Shown piece after piece: positions 20,242 through 33,812 of a stretch of DNA of 64,000 nucleotides. This stretch comes from Episyrphus balteatus. Its lineage: Eukaryota; Arthropoda; Insecta; Diptera; Syrphidae. The translations under genes were made by a program, and so were the position numbers. The notes under the pieces were generated by a model that was not told where the DNA came from, ran no database searches, and saw only the letters and a program-made list of their open reading frames with translations. How positions within the stretch are numbered: the first letter of the stretch is position 1; each line of letters starts with the position of its first letter. The stretch is from the NCBI RefSeq assembly GCF_945859705.1, contig NC_079137.1:70082277-70146276 (forward strand), given 5' to 3'.

Positions 20242-23200
20242 TTAATGTTTTTTTTTTTTATTTTCACTATTTTATCATTTTTATTTTTTGGTTTTGTTCT
20301 GTAATAAAAATTGTTTATTAAATATATAGTATGTATATATATTTTATATATATAGTTTTTGTATTTTTTTTTATTTTGAAATGATTATGCCTTAAATATA
20401 CATGTATATATATTTTGTTTATATAAAACTAATAAAAGTAGGAAAGAAAACAAAACTGAAATATCTATATTTTCATATAATAATCCTATATGATTTTTTC
20501 TTTTAAATTTTTATTTCAAAAAATGTCGGTGTATTCTTCATCCTTTTTGTCTGATTTTTCTTACAGATTTTTTTTATTTATTTATTTTTGTTAAATTTAT
20601 TATTTTTACAATATGTGTTGTATAATCTATATCTATGTATATATAAATATTTTTTTTTTATTCTTATTTAGATTTTAATTCCCTATAATTTATTTTTTCT
20701 TGTTTTTTTAAATTTATTTTCTCTTGCATGTGTGTGCTAATATATTTTTTGTTTTTTTTTTTTTCATAAGGAAAATGTTACATATTTCTATAATAATAAT
20801 AAATAATAAAAAAAAAATTGTTGGTATGCACATTTTCAGTTTTTTGATGTGGATAATAATTTAAGTCTACCGTAATAGATAATAATATTACTAAATATAT
20901 AATTTTTTTTTATTTTGTTATGCAATCATTTTGTTTATGTTGTTATTTCATTTGTTTAATATTTATTTTTGTTGTTGTTCCCCGTTCAAATAACGGCCCT
21001 AATTTACATAATTGTATTTTTTTCTTCATATTTTTTGTAAGCTTACTTTTTTTCTTTAAGTTTCATAATAATCATAAAGTGGTACAAACTAAATCACAAA
21101 TAATAAAAATGGCAAGTTTTCACTTAAGTCCTAAGTAAATGTTTGACACGGTTTATTGTTTAGTACTCATCTTTTTTTTTCTTTTACTTTCTTCTTAAAT
21201 CACCACAAGATGATATTTTCTTTTCTTTTTTTTATATATATAAAGATATATATATATTTTTGTATATATATATATGAATTTTCCTACGTGTGACTTGGAG
21301 CTTTTCGTGTATTTTTTATTTATTTTTGTTTTCAAATACACACTTTTTGTTTCATTTTTCTATATATTGTTTGTTTTATACATTTTTTCCGAAAATGGTT
21401 TTAAGAATATTCTGGCGCATTATTTTGTTTTTTATTTATTTTTCTTATACGATTTTGATAAAATTAGAATTAAAATTAAAAATAATTAAAAAAAAAAGTA
21501 TAAATACATATATTTTTTAAGTGAAAGATTTTTTACTTTTAAAAATGTATGCATGTATATAATATTTTGTGTAAATTAGTAACTTACTTCATCGAGAGTA
21601 TATTTTGTAAACTTTGTTGTTTTTTTTTTTGTTTTTTTTTTTTTTTAAAGAGTTTTGTTTAAAGTTAAATTTGCTGATATGGTTAATAATAGCCGCAGTT
21701 TAAATAGTTTCTTTTGTTTTTTTTTTTGTAAGTGTTCCACGTTTTTTTGGTTTGTTTTTTGTTATAATGATTTCAATTTAAAATGTTTGATTGGGTGTTT
21801 CTGTTCATTTTTTGTTGGATAAATATAAAATATAAATATATGGATTAAGATTATAATTTGTGTAATTTACAATTTTGTTTAAATAATTTGTCTAAATAAT
21901 GTTTATAATTTTTGTTAGAATGAGAAAAATATTTATTTAACTATATGAAAAGTATTAGAAACTATTATTATTATTAAATAAGTATAAAAATGTATAGAGA
22001 ATGATACAGAGACTGCATAATACTGAAGATTTTTATATTATTATTTATTTTTAAACAAATTATATTTTTTTTTTGTTTTATAAATTTCCTATTTTAATTA
22101 ACAATTTTTTTTTGGTTAAAATTTTATTTTGCGTCCCTGCTCAAAATAGTTGTGTTTGTCTTTTTATTTTTTTGGTTTGTTTTGTTTTATTTCTTTATTT
22201 TTTGTTATATCATATTTCATATTTTTTTATTTAATTTTAATTGAAACCATTACTCAAGTTTATGTATCCATTTTTGTTTTACAATCTTTTTTTTTTTTTA
22301 TTTATTATTTTATTTTTAATCTTTTATTTAGAATTATTATTTATTGTATGTTTCCTTTTTATTTTTATTTTATATATTTAAAGATTATATTTTTTTGACG
22401 ATGTACTGATATAAATTTATTTTTTTTTTTTGGTTTTGTGTATTTACATATTTTTTGTTTGTTATTTTTAAAAGCTGAATATATATAATATCAAGAGGGG
22501 TAGTGTGTGTGATGAAATATTTTATAATTATAATTTTATTTATAAAAAAAAATCAATTTTATGCAATCTCTTTTAAGAAAATAGTTTTTTTTTTAGTTTT
22601 GTCTGTTTTTATTATAAATTGAATGGCAAAAAAGAAGTTTATTATGGTTAGAAATAAATAATTTTTGTTGTTTTTGGTGGTTGGACGTTTGGATCAGTAC
22701 GAATTTTGTTGTGTGTGTTTTTTGTTTGTTTTTATTTTTTGTATTAATTTTTTATCTACATACTATACATGTCATGGTTTCTTTTTGTTTATAAATTATT
22801 ATTTTTTAAAATGTTGTTAGATTGGTAGTAAAATTATTTTTTTTTTAAAGTTTTGTGAAGCACTACAAAATTGAAGCTTAGAATTTCAAGTAGTTCGATT
22901 TTGCCTTTGTGTTCTCATAAAAAAACTGAATCAAAGATAAGTGAGCGATAAATAAGCTCTTATAAGGCTTTACAGAAGCAATAGTAGAATTTGTAAGGCT
23001 TTATAGAATCAAAATTATAAGTTAGGATATTTATATAAATGTTCTTAACCCTTTAAAAGTCTTTGATTCAGCTGAAGCTCAAACGAATGCCTTATATTTT
23101 TATGTTATAAGTTTAGAAACTGATATAAGAACAAATGCCAAAAATGAACGAAAAGTGACATAATAGCAGTGTTTCCGTGAGACTTCGAAGTCCAGTCACA

Positions 23201-25429
23201 CAATAATCTAGTACTGCACATGGTCTCTTGAACGAGTAGCCAGAAATTGCATTGAGTTTCTTGAATGCACATTCAATTTAAAGTCAAAGAAAGAGCTTGT
23301 ACTTCGCCACATCCAAATGAACACGCCTATAATCAAAACCGAATCACTCAAGACAACCCTGTTTAGTTCGACAACAGATGCGTTGCATTTCCATTGAACC
23401 TTGCGACAGCGTTCAACGACCGTTTTTCTAAAAGAAAAACATTGGATGCATCTATGCAGATAGAAATTATACAGTGGAGCCCAAAATAATAAACTCAAAT
23501 ACGAAAAGTTTCCACGACTAACACATTAATTATGTAACCTACTTGAAATTCAATTAACTTCAACTAAATTTTCTTTACTTAAACAAACTAACAACATACA
23601 TTTGTGCTGTAAATAATATAATTGTACTTTTCAGAATATAAGAACTTTCCCTTAAAAAAAAAAAAAAAAAAAAAAAATAAAAAAAAAATAATACAGTCAA
23701 CGAAAAAATAATAGTTACAATTTTTGTTTTGTTTTGGAATTAAAAAATTTGGTTTTGATTTTTATGACTTTTTGCTTTTGCATTATGTTGTTTTTCATTT
23801 TTGTTTTGTTTTTGTTTCAATACTATTTTACTAATTTTATTGTTCATGTTAAAGGTGCTCTTCAAAATACAAACATTTATTATTTTGCTTTGTTTTGTTA
23901 TAAGAAACAAAAAATTTTAAAGTAAAAACTATTTTTTGTTTTGTGTTTTGGTTGTCTGGTTTGCCACAAAATTAAAAATCATATAATTAAAATATTTTGC
24001 TTTAACTATATTTTTAATTATTGATGACGACGGTTGGAATCTTTTGAATATTTTTTAAATATTTCATGTAATTTTTTTTGTGTTATTAATTTTTCTAATA
24101 TAATTTTAAATTTTATGTTAGATTTCTGCGATTTTTTTCTTTTTATGTATTTCATTTTTTATTTTATTTTTTTTTTACTAAATATAATTAAAGGAACTGT
24201 GCTACAATAGAAAATGATTATAGTATAAAATAATGCCAAGCCTAGCTTATTGCATGTTTATTATTTTTTTTGTTGTATCTTGTTTTTAAAATTCTCAATT
24301 ATAAAGTGACGAATTTGAGATTCACACATTCTACAGTTTAGTTGGATATTTTTTTTTTTACTTTTAGTTGTTTTAAGAACTATTCGATATTCCCTAGTAT
24401 TTTGGTTTGTTTGTTGGTTTTTTAGCATCCTGGTAATCAGGATTTATTTCTTTTATCTATATAATATGCTTTTTTTTTAACTATATCTCAATTTTATTTA
24501 ATAAACTTTAAATATTTTTAAGTTATTTATATTTATGATTCCTTAGAAATTGTATTTCAAAAAATCCAATAGACTCAAATTATAATGAGAAACAAATAAT
24601 AAAAAAAACTTCAAGCATAAAAATTCAATGTTTTTTTTTTTGTATTATTTTAAATTGTAATGACTATGTTTTAATTTAATAACATAGTGTTTTTTTCTTT
24701 TTTGTTGCTAATAAATATTTGATTTTATTTACAGTATAAATTCGCTTTTCATCTTTCATCGACGTTTTTTTTAATTTTTAATGTAATTTTTATTTACATA
24801 ATATGTGTTTTTTTTTTATTTGTGAATAATATTTGTATTATAATTTATTTTAATTCAAAAAGGCTGCATTATTTTTTTTTTTATATTTAATAATTTCATA
24901 ATTTTATATATGTTTTTTTTTTTTTTTTTAATTTTAAGTTAAATGCACTTCTGAGCTTGATATAAGCGCCAATTATTGTTTTCCGTTTTTGTTTTTTTAA
25001 TATATTTTTTTTTTGGGAAAAAAGTAACAAATACCAAGAGTAAAACAAAATATAACTGAAATTAAAATTGATATCTTTTTTTGTACATAAGATGCAGTTT
25101 TTACAATTCTTTTTTTTCATATTTTGGTTATTTTGATTTAGTTGTGTATTGAGTTTTTGATTTCATGCAAATTTTCAGAAAATAGTGAATTATTTTTTGT
25201 TGCAGTATAATTTTATTTAGATTTGAAAATGTCATATTTAGTAACTAAAAGTACACGGCCTGGGCATAGTTGAGATCTTCTTTTAAGAAAATGATTTTCA
25301 TACTAGGAAGAAGTTTTTGAAAATATCTTCGGAATCATGACTCTCGCTTGATACCTACGTAAGTTTTTGAACAATGAATTATACTTATACTTATACTAAT
25401 GCATGCCGGAAGGAACACATTCAAGCATA

Positions 25430-25576
25430 CATGGAGAAAAAAAAAAATACGCCAGTGATAATTTTACTTCTAGTACAATTAACCATAATATAGTTAAAAA
25501 TACCAGAAATTAATTAAATATACCCGGAATAAAAATACCAGAAGTAAAGTAATCCCTACGTTATTTTCTCTCTGTG
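25430..25576. mobile_element. TA-flanked MITE, CACGGAG family, short copy
   Basis: Ends CATGGAGAAAAAAA and (from the right) CACAGAGAGAAAA are flanked by TA (25428-25429, 25577-25578). The same end type and duplication occur at 60713-61239. The family has Tc1/mariner-like TA target sites and no ORF. Confidence 0.6.
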
Positions 25577-25679
25577 TATCTTGTATTCATGTACAAGACA
25601 TTAACGTAAACTATGCAAGTAGCGTTCTATTCCTGAGTAGATGATCTAGTAAATTATATTACTCTGCTACGTATACAAT

Positions 25680-26001
25680 AGCTGTGTTCCTTTGGACTTA
25701 AGTATCTACTGCTAAGTACTTCTGGTTCAGAAGTGCTAAAAAGTACTTTGCTGAGCCCAAAAGAACACAGCCATCAATGAGCTTCTTTAGCAGCATTCCT
25801 TTGGAGATGGTAGACTACTCATGAGAAGACGATTTGTAAATCTTGTGCTTTAATGAGTCTAAAGTAACGGGGCTTTTTAACCTTTCAGAGTATTTAAGTA
25901 GTTCAGTTTGCTTTTAACGTCTTGTTTTCCAAAGAGCAACATTCTTCAATTGAATGGAGAAATACTTTGAAATACTTTGTAAAGCTTAATGGAACGCATC
26001 T
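25680..26001. repeat. Repeat island with inverted TTCCTTTGG words
   Basis: GCTGTGTTCCTTTGGacTTA at 25681 pairs with CCCAAAAGAACACAGCC ending at about 25772. Further copies in both orientations lie at about 25795, 25928 and 25990. AAGTACTT words alternate with them. It is probably an old fold-back element; related words occur near 3945 and 34335. Confidence 0.5.
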
Positions 26002-28401
26002 AAAGAATAAGAAATGAACGCGTTCAGCATGTAAATACCCTGAAATTCAGTTTTTCAAAATGAAACTTCTCATTGTCGAACTTCAGTATAAAGATTATTT
26101 AAATCTAGTTCAGCTTTTCGCACGAATATTTCAAAATTATTTGTCATAATGAAGAATATGTATTCCTCGATTTAGGTACTTTTCATTTTTCGGAAATCAA
26201 GTTAAGTTTAAGTAAAAGTTAGTTCACCTAACAGGTATTTATTGCTAATAAAATTTGGTTCGTTTACTTAATCGACCTTTGATGAATAAATTTTTTGGAG
26301 ATTTTTCTAAGTCGAAAATTCCATGGATTTATGTGTAAAAAATCCTGGTACATTTTAAAATAGATCATCGTTCGTGAAGAAAAAAAAACTCTCCACTCGT
26401 TTTCTCCACACAGGTTAAAGACTACTTTTGCGAGAAACAAAAGTACAAATCTGTAAGCATTAATATCCTATTTCACCATATAAGAATGTAAAAGACTTCA
26501 ATTTGAAGTAGAGGCTGTGAAAATTAAAGCTGAAACTTAAACAATTGAACGGATTCTTAGTCTCCATTAGGATATCGATGATTCATAAAATAACACTTGA
26601 TGTGTGAGTCCAAAACAAAGTATTCAATGCTGATATTAAAGGCACATTTTCTCCGATCTTGTTTACTTGTTTTGTAAAAAAACCATCACCCGTGGTTTTT
26701 ACATCTTACAAATTAAATATAAAAATCCTGCAACAAAACTCTCCACATAAATTTGCATATCTTAATTTTTTTAGACAATGTACTAATTAAAAGCATGAAG
26801 TTGATATTATTTTTGCTGTATTTCTATAAAATTAAGTCACATATCCAGTATTTTTAATTTTTTTAAATTTTGTGTTAATTTATGAATTATTTTTTTAAAA
26901 ATTTATTCGTGCTTTTAAAAAAGAAAGACAAAATAATTATAAATTTATCGATATTAAAAATAAAAGCTTTTCATTTGCGTTCCATAAAAAAAAAAAATTG
27001 TTCTTTTTTTTTTATTTTTTAATACCAGCTATAATCTTCTAAATTACTATTCAACATTCTGCAATTTCTAATGTATATAATGTATAAATATTTTACTTTA
27101 GCAATTTATTATTTTATTTTTTGGTTTTTGTATTCTTCAAATGAAAAAATATTTTCTTTTTTTATTTTGTCAACCATTTACTTTTATTTCATTTTTTTTT
27201 TATAAAATACTTGTCGTTTTTTATATTTTTCTGCGTATTTTCGGAATAATAAAATTTTTAGCAAAACAGAAAAAATTTATGTATTTACATGCAAAGTAAA
27301 ATTAATAAAAAAAAATATTTATTAATATTTTGTTTTTTCGTTTATCGATAATTTACCTTTTTTTCTCTAAGTTATATCTCTATGTATATAAATATATTTT
27401 AATATATATATGCAATACAAGTAATACATATGTCATTTGATTTTGTTTTCCTTGTTTTTACTTAAATAATTGCATGAAATACCCTGTATCCTCTATTTTT
27501 TTTTTTTATATTTAAAAAAAACACACAGCTGCGGACATTATTATTAATAATATACGAAACAATTAAACAAAATTAATTTTTATATTTTTTTATCAAATGA
27601 ATATCATTAATTCAAGGCAAAATGTTTGTCTGTTTTAAAATTTAAAATTTAAGCTAAAAAAATGTCCATGCTGTTTATACATTTTTTTTGTTTATTTTAA
27701 ATTTCTACTTCGATTTAAATCTAATTTAAAAAAAAGGGCTCATCCAAAATTGAGAGGCCTAATTAAGTTTTAATTATACTTTTTTTTGTGGTAATAATAT
27801 ATAATATAATTTTATGTATATATATATATATATATTTCGAAGAAAGGCTTTGGTTTTTTTCTAAAAAAAAACTTTTACTTTTTTACATACTTTATAATTT
27901 TTTTTTTTTTACTATGACACAATTTAATTTTTTTTTTAAATTTAATATTATTATGATAATGCACTGTTTTTAATACAAAAAAGTCGATTTTTTTTGGCAT
28001 AATAATAAAAAAAGTCTTATACAAAAATTCAATACAAAGCAGATTTACATGGGATTTTTTTAAGCAGAGTAATAGAACTTTGTTGGCGCTCTAACATTTT
28101 TTAAATATTTTTATTTTATAAATAAATTTAAGTTTAAATCATAAAAGACGCAAATTACAACTTCACTAACACGTTTTTATCAAACTCTCATATCTAGCCC
28201 AAGTGAAGCCAAATACCTGAAAAAATGTTTCGCTGAAAATGTTTGTTTATTCGAAATTATTTTTGTGAAATTTTTGCTTTAAAGTCCACAGTTTATACTT
28301 TGACTTAAAGGTGTTGGATTGGAAAACGTCAATTTTGTATTCTATCTCAGATTTTGATTCCAATATAGTCCAATATTTAGAAGCAGTTTGAGCTTTAAAT
28401 A

Positions 28402-29436
28402 TCTTGTGGAACCTATTTATTTATCATTTCGTTAGAGGTTAGGACTATCCGTAAGAGAGAAATTCCCTTATGAACTCCAAACATCACTCCTCAATCGTTT
28501 GGGAAGAAGCAGAGGGTGAGACATTAGTATCATTTTTTACAACTTCTTTCAACTTCAGTCGACAAAATATCGATCGATATATAGACTTTTCCATGATACT
28601 TGATGTTTTTACTCACGACAAGGTAGTGAAAGTGAGAATGTGAATGTGGAATTCATTCAAAACATATGTGGAACGTATTAATATTTAATGTTAAGGATTC
28701 TCGTATACAAATCATGGTATTTATCTTGATTTTAATCATTCAGAAACACCTTCCACAATAAAGTTTACATTCAAACTTGCTTGTGGAACGTGTTTATTCG
28801 TTCTTTACCTCGTTTGTTATTCAATTTTTCTCGTTGTGATAATTGTAAATTTTTCAATTTTTCTATATATTCAGTTTTTGGAACCACTCGTAACAATTCG
28901 TTTGGAAGTATTCTTCGCTTCTGAAACCGTAAAACCTAGGAACTACCTCATAAAAGAAAAATGAACACGTTCCACTTAATGTTACGAATCCTGTTTTTGA
29001 TCAAGTGAATCAAATGAGAAAAGCCTTAACTCGAAAAAAGAAACTGTGGAACATAGAGCGAATTCCACGCAAAAAACTATGATCAATGTACAAATTTTGA
29101 AGGGGTACTTCAGTGGAGTTCCGACTTCTTGAAAAAAGAACAAGAGTTATAGTAAATTTAAACGGGCTTCGATTAGATTTAAATAATAACACATTTTTAA
29201 ATTGAATAGCTATTAGAAGCTGTGTAAAATTGTTTGAGATTTGAAACTCACAGAAATATTTAAGATCATGGCATTCACTGCATTAAAATTGTCAGAAGAA
29301 AAGTTTTAAATTTGTCTCTGATTGAAAACTAATAACAACAGTATTTTTTATTTCTTCAATTTTTTTTTCGTTTGCTAAAAAGTTTGACGTGACAATAAAA
29401 AAAAGATCCATTTTAGATCAATGTTCCACAATGGTA
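28402..29436. repeat. Island with repeated TGTGGAACGTGTT word
   Basis: The word TGTGGAAC, often extended to TGTGGAACGTGTTTATTC, occurs at about 28405, 28669, 28785, 29046 and inverted at about 28966 and 29422. The outermost copies are inverted relative to each other. Base composition is balanced against the T-rich surroundings. It resembles a non-autonomous element with subterminal motif copies, but no duplication was found. Confidence 0.5.
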
Positions 29437-32400
29437 AAAAGTGAAAAACGATACAAAAAAATCCAGGAAACCAAATCAACAAAATCGTTTGTGAAACAAA
29501 AAAAGAAAAAAATAATCAACAAAACAAAATTAATTAAATAAATAAAACATAATGCAATAGTTTTTTTTTGTAATATTTTTTTTTTATTTTTTAATGTGCG
29601 TTTATATAAATATGCTTTAATGTTTAAATTTTTTTTCCTCAATTATTTTTTTTTCTAACAAAATTTTTCAAAATTATTTTTAATAATAATAATAATAGTT
29701 GTTTTTTATTCTATGTTTTAAAAGTTCCTGTAAATATAATATAACTTTATTTTTTTTTTTTTAATGTTTACTGTGTAAAAAAATTACATTTTTAGCAAAC
29801 ATTTTTTTTGTTTATAATTAAGTTCTGTTTCGCTAAACTAATATGTTTTTTTTTGTTTATATAATAATAATAATTTTCATATAATTTTTGTTGTAGTTTA
29901 CTGTTTATCGATAATATAGTTACAAGTTTTTTTTTTGGTTTGTTGATGTAAACTTTCATTATCATTATCGCAATTCAGATAATACAATAATACATTAAGT
30001 GTATTTTGTTTTTTATTAAAGAAAAAACTAATTTTTATATGTTTAAGATATAGTAATGAATTAAAAAAAAAAGTTTAAAACTTAAAGTGAGACAAAATTA
30101 ATCTTTAAATGATCATTAAGTCACTTTGGATGGTAACAAGTGGGAAAGCCTTAATTTTATTCTTTTGTTTTTATTTTCGGTTGTTTGAAAAATTTCAATT
30201 TTACTATTTTTTTAATACTATTTTGTATTCTATGAATGTTTTTTCTTCATTTAATAAAAAATTATAATTTTTTTGTTTTGTTTAAATATACCTAATTTAT
30301 GTTCAAATGTATATACGTTTTTTTTTTTATTTATTTCATACGGATATAGTATCGAGTTGTGTTTTTTTTTTTTTTTGTTTAAGTTAAATAATAGTAAGAG
30401 TGTAATTTATATTTTTTTATTTTTTAAGTTTTGTTAAGCGTACGTTTTATCATTTATATTTATGTTTAATTTTATTTTTCTTGTTGAAAATTAAATAAAA
30501 ATTAAGCATTTTTTCTATATTTAAATAAATTAAAGAGTCATATTGCACTGTAAGTATAGGTATTGAATAAAAAAGATGAAACCTTAACGAAATCATCCAC
30601 TTTCTTATGATTTTTTTTTTTATTTATTTAGATTTATTTATTTGTTTATATTTTTCTTTAAAGCTAATTTATATTTTTTTTTGAATTTTTATTTTATTTG
30701 ATAATTTTTTTGTTTATTTATTTTATAAACCTGAAAGAGGGTTTATTGTTGCTGAAAATTATTTATTTATTTAAAAAAACAAAATCATGTATAAGAAGAA
30801 ATTAGTGTTAATTAAAAAAAAATTTTAAATATTTTGATAAGACAAGAATCTGAATTTTTGTTTTACATTTTATTTTTGTTTTGTTTTTGAATTGCATAAA
30901 TCTACTTGCAACTAATATCATAGGAACTGCTTTATTTTTGTATTAGTATGCTTACAAAAAACAAATACTAAATATGGCTTAGCAGAAATTATATTCTATT
31001 GTCTGAAAATTCAGCTACGTCCCTCTTAAATTTTCTGTATTTTTTTTTGTTCTGTTTATGTTTATGCAAATTAAAAATAAATTAAAAATTTTTAAAAATT
31101 ATAAATAAAATTAAATTTTCCATTATAATCTTGGTACCTTGTTTTTTCTAGTGTATTATTTGTTTTCTTTTTTTTTCTTTTCTAAATAGACTAGAATATG
31201 TATGTATATGCTTGTTGTGTATATATAAATAACATTTTGTTTTGTTTTATCAATTTTCTTTTTTTTTGGTTTAGATTATAGTACATAATAATAAATATTT
31301 TCCTGTTTTTTGTTGTTGTTTAATTTGATAATTTCTATATTTCGAAAAATAATATTATTTATACTTAAATATAGTAGCCCTTAATGTATAAATAATTTTT
31401 GTTTTTGTTTAAATGTATATTATTATTATTATTTCATTTTTTTATATTATTATTATTATTTATTTATTGAAAATGTGCTTGTGCTTAATACAGGCAAATT
31501 TCTAGTTAGTAATATATTTTTGTTGTTGTTGTTTTTTTTGGTTGTATGTGTTCATGATGATAATAATAATAATAATAAATTATTTATTTGTTGTAACATT
31601 CCCAAAGGGAATATTTATACATAATGTAATTTATATTTTTGTTTTGTTAAATTTCTATTTATAATGTTGTTTTTTTTTCGGACGCACTTTACTTGAATTT
31701 CATTTTCTAATTATTTTACAATTAATTTTGTTTGGTTTTGTTTAATATATCTTTTAAATTTTTAATTGATTTCTAAGATTTTTTTTTTTAATTTAAATAA
31801 ATAAAAAAAATATTATAATAATAAAAAAAAAAAATAAAATAAAAATTTCCGATGTGTTTTTTATTTTTTTTAATTAAAATGGTATATTTTTTGTTTTGTT
31901 TCAATATATTTTTCAACTAGGTTTTTTTTTGTTTTTTACATAATGTGTATATTTAATTTTAATTCGCTAAATGTGGTTCCTCTCTAAAAGAACAAAAAAA
32001 TAAAAATTTATTGATATGATGAACGGAGAGTCCAAAAATTTATTTTTTTGCGAAAGTTTATAAATTACATAAGTTAATATTATGTATAGGTTTGTATTTG
32101 ATTTTTTTAATTTATACACAGTGTATAATTAATAATAATACGAAAAATACTGATATTTGGCAATATTTCAAATGAATTTGTGTTTTTTTAGTTTGTTTGT
32201 TTTGTTTTTAGGTTGGATTTTTGAAGCCCTTCTTCTTAAAGTTATGCTCTTTGGTAAAATATTTTAAAGAATATCCTAAAAGAATATTATAAGATCATAT
32301 TCCCAAAATTAAAATGTAAGTTTTTTGAGAAGATCTTTATCTCTAGAGAAATATCTCTGTACAATGACAGTGCAACATTCATAAATCATAAGTAAATTGT

Positions 32401-32540
32401 TGAATTTAAAAGCTTATCCTAAAGTTGATTACTTATATAACATAACAGACAGCCCTTATGATATAAAATTTAACACGTGTCTAATGCCTTGTTAATATGA
32501 TTGCAAACTTGCCAGTAATTTTGCCAGACTTAATACTCTT

Positions 32541-32652
32541 ATGGCCGATTTCATAAACATTTAATTTAAATGACGTTTTTTGTATGGAACAAACTTCATT
32601 TTAGGATGTAATGCCTGATAAATATTTAAAAGGGCTTTATGAAATTGGCCAT
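32541..32652. mobile_element. Small hairpin MITE
   Basis: ATGGCCGATTTCATAAA at the left pairs with TTTATGAAATTGGCCAT at the right. The length is 112 bp and it is non-coding. The ends resemble PIF/Harbinger MITEs, but no TAA/TTA duplication is visible. Confidence 0.65.
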
Positions 32653-32949
32653 TTGTTTTTGATGACGATAAATTTTGATAAAAAATACTGGCAAGTTTTC
32701 ACTCTGGTTAGAACACTTTTGTTCTCAGAAAGTAGATAGGTTAAAAATCTGGAATTCCATCCCAAATTTATTTTGACAAGTTATTATTTTTTGTGACATT
32801 TTTTTTGCTGACAGCTGCCGTTGGATAAAACACTGCATTTGCCTAATTTTTTTTTCACAATTTCTTCCATATTTCAGCATTCTTTACTTTTAAAGTCCAA
32901 AGGTTCTGAAATCTGTAAGTTTTTTCTATATAAAGCAGCATAATCATAA

Positions 32950-33812
32950 ATAGCCGTGTTTCTTTACCACCACTTCACATTCTTGTCCCATCCTGCAATA
33001 GGACTTTTAAGCAAACTAATCTCTTTCTCAAACTCTTCACTTCGATGAATCTGACTTTTTTTTTTAACTCTATGGTTCTTGTCTTGTAAATAATGTTTTA
33101 GTAAAAAACATCAATAAAGTACTTTTCTTTAAAAAGTCTTCCAAATCCATGAGAAAATTTATAAAAATTCGTTATTTGTTTATTAACCTATTTGTATCCT
33201 TTTTGTCAAGAGACATTACTCTAGAATTGTTTGTAGCAATAATACAGTTTTCTTATAAAGTCAGTTGATACTTTGCTCAAGCATTCTGTAGTAGAACATT
33301 ACAAATGTACAATTGATGTCATTTCTCTACTTAGAACCAGAGCAAATGTGACCTTCAATTAGAGTAAAAAAGATGCTACACACTTTCATTAGAAATTTGG
33401 AACAGAATAGATTAGTTGATACTAACCATGTACCTTTGAATGTAGGAAAGTAGTAGAAGTAGATGTTGTTAATGTGCGTACCCATGAAAACTGTTAACCT
33501 AGTAAATATGTACTTGTTAAGCAAGGCATGCATTTTTTTTTTTGGTCACCCCTGAAAATTCCTGTGAACCTTCGTGGTAAAAAAAATTGGAGAGTTTTGC
33601 TTCACGACGAGAAGTAGTGCAAAATGTACTAAAATCTCTTTCACTCGTGAATCTACTCACTTTATACATATATTTTTTGCGAACAAAATTTCTTTGAAAA
33701 CAAACAAAAATTGTATGAATTCACTTCAAGACTTGCTTAACAAGTATGTACTAGGCTTTAGCAAAGTATTCATAAGAAAGTACTTTGACGCCTCTGAATT
33801 AACACGGCTAAT
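32950..33812. repeat. Possible element with short AGCCGTGTT ends
   Basis: TAGCCGTGTT at 32950 and AACACGGCTA at about 33803 are inverted. The interior has balanced composition and no recognisable gene. The match is only 10 bp, so this is tentative. Confidence 0.3.

Noticed and set aside
23208..23498. 96-codon minus-strand frame near a CAGTGGAGCCCAAAATAATA word
   Set aside because: The word resembles a Tc1-type end, but no partner end in the right orientation was found, and the frame shows no transposase motif in any reading frame.
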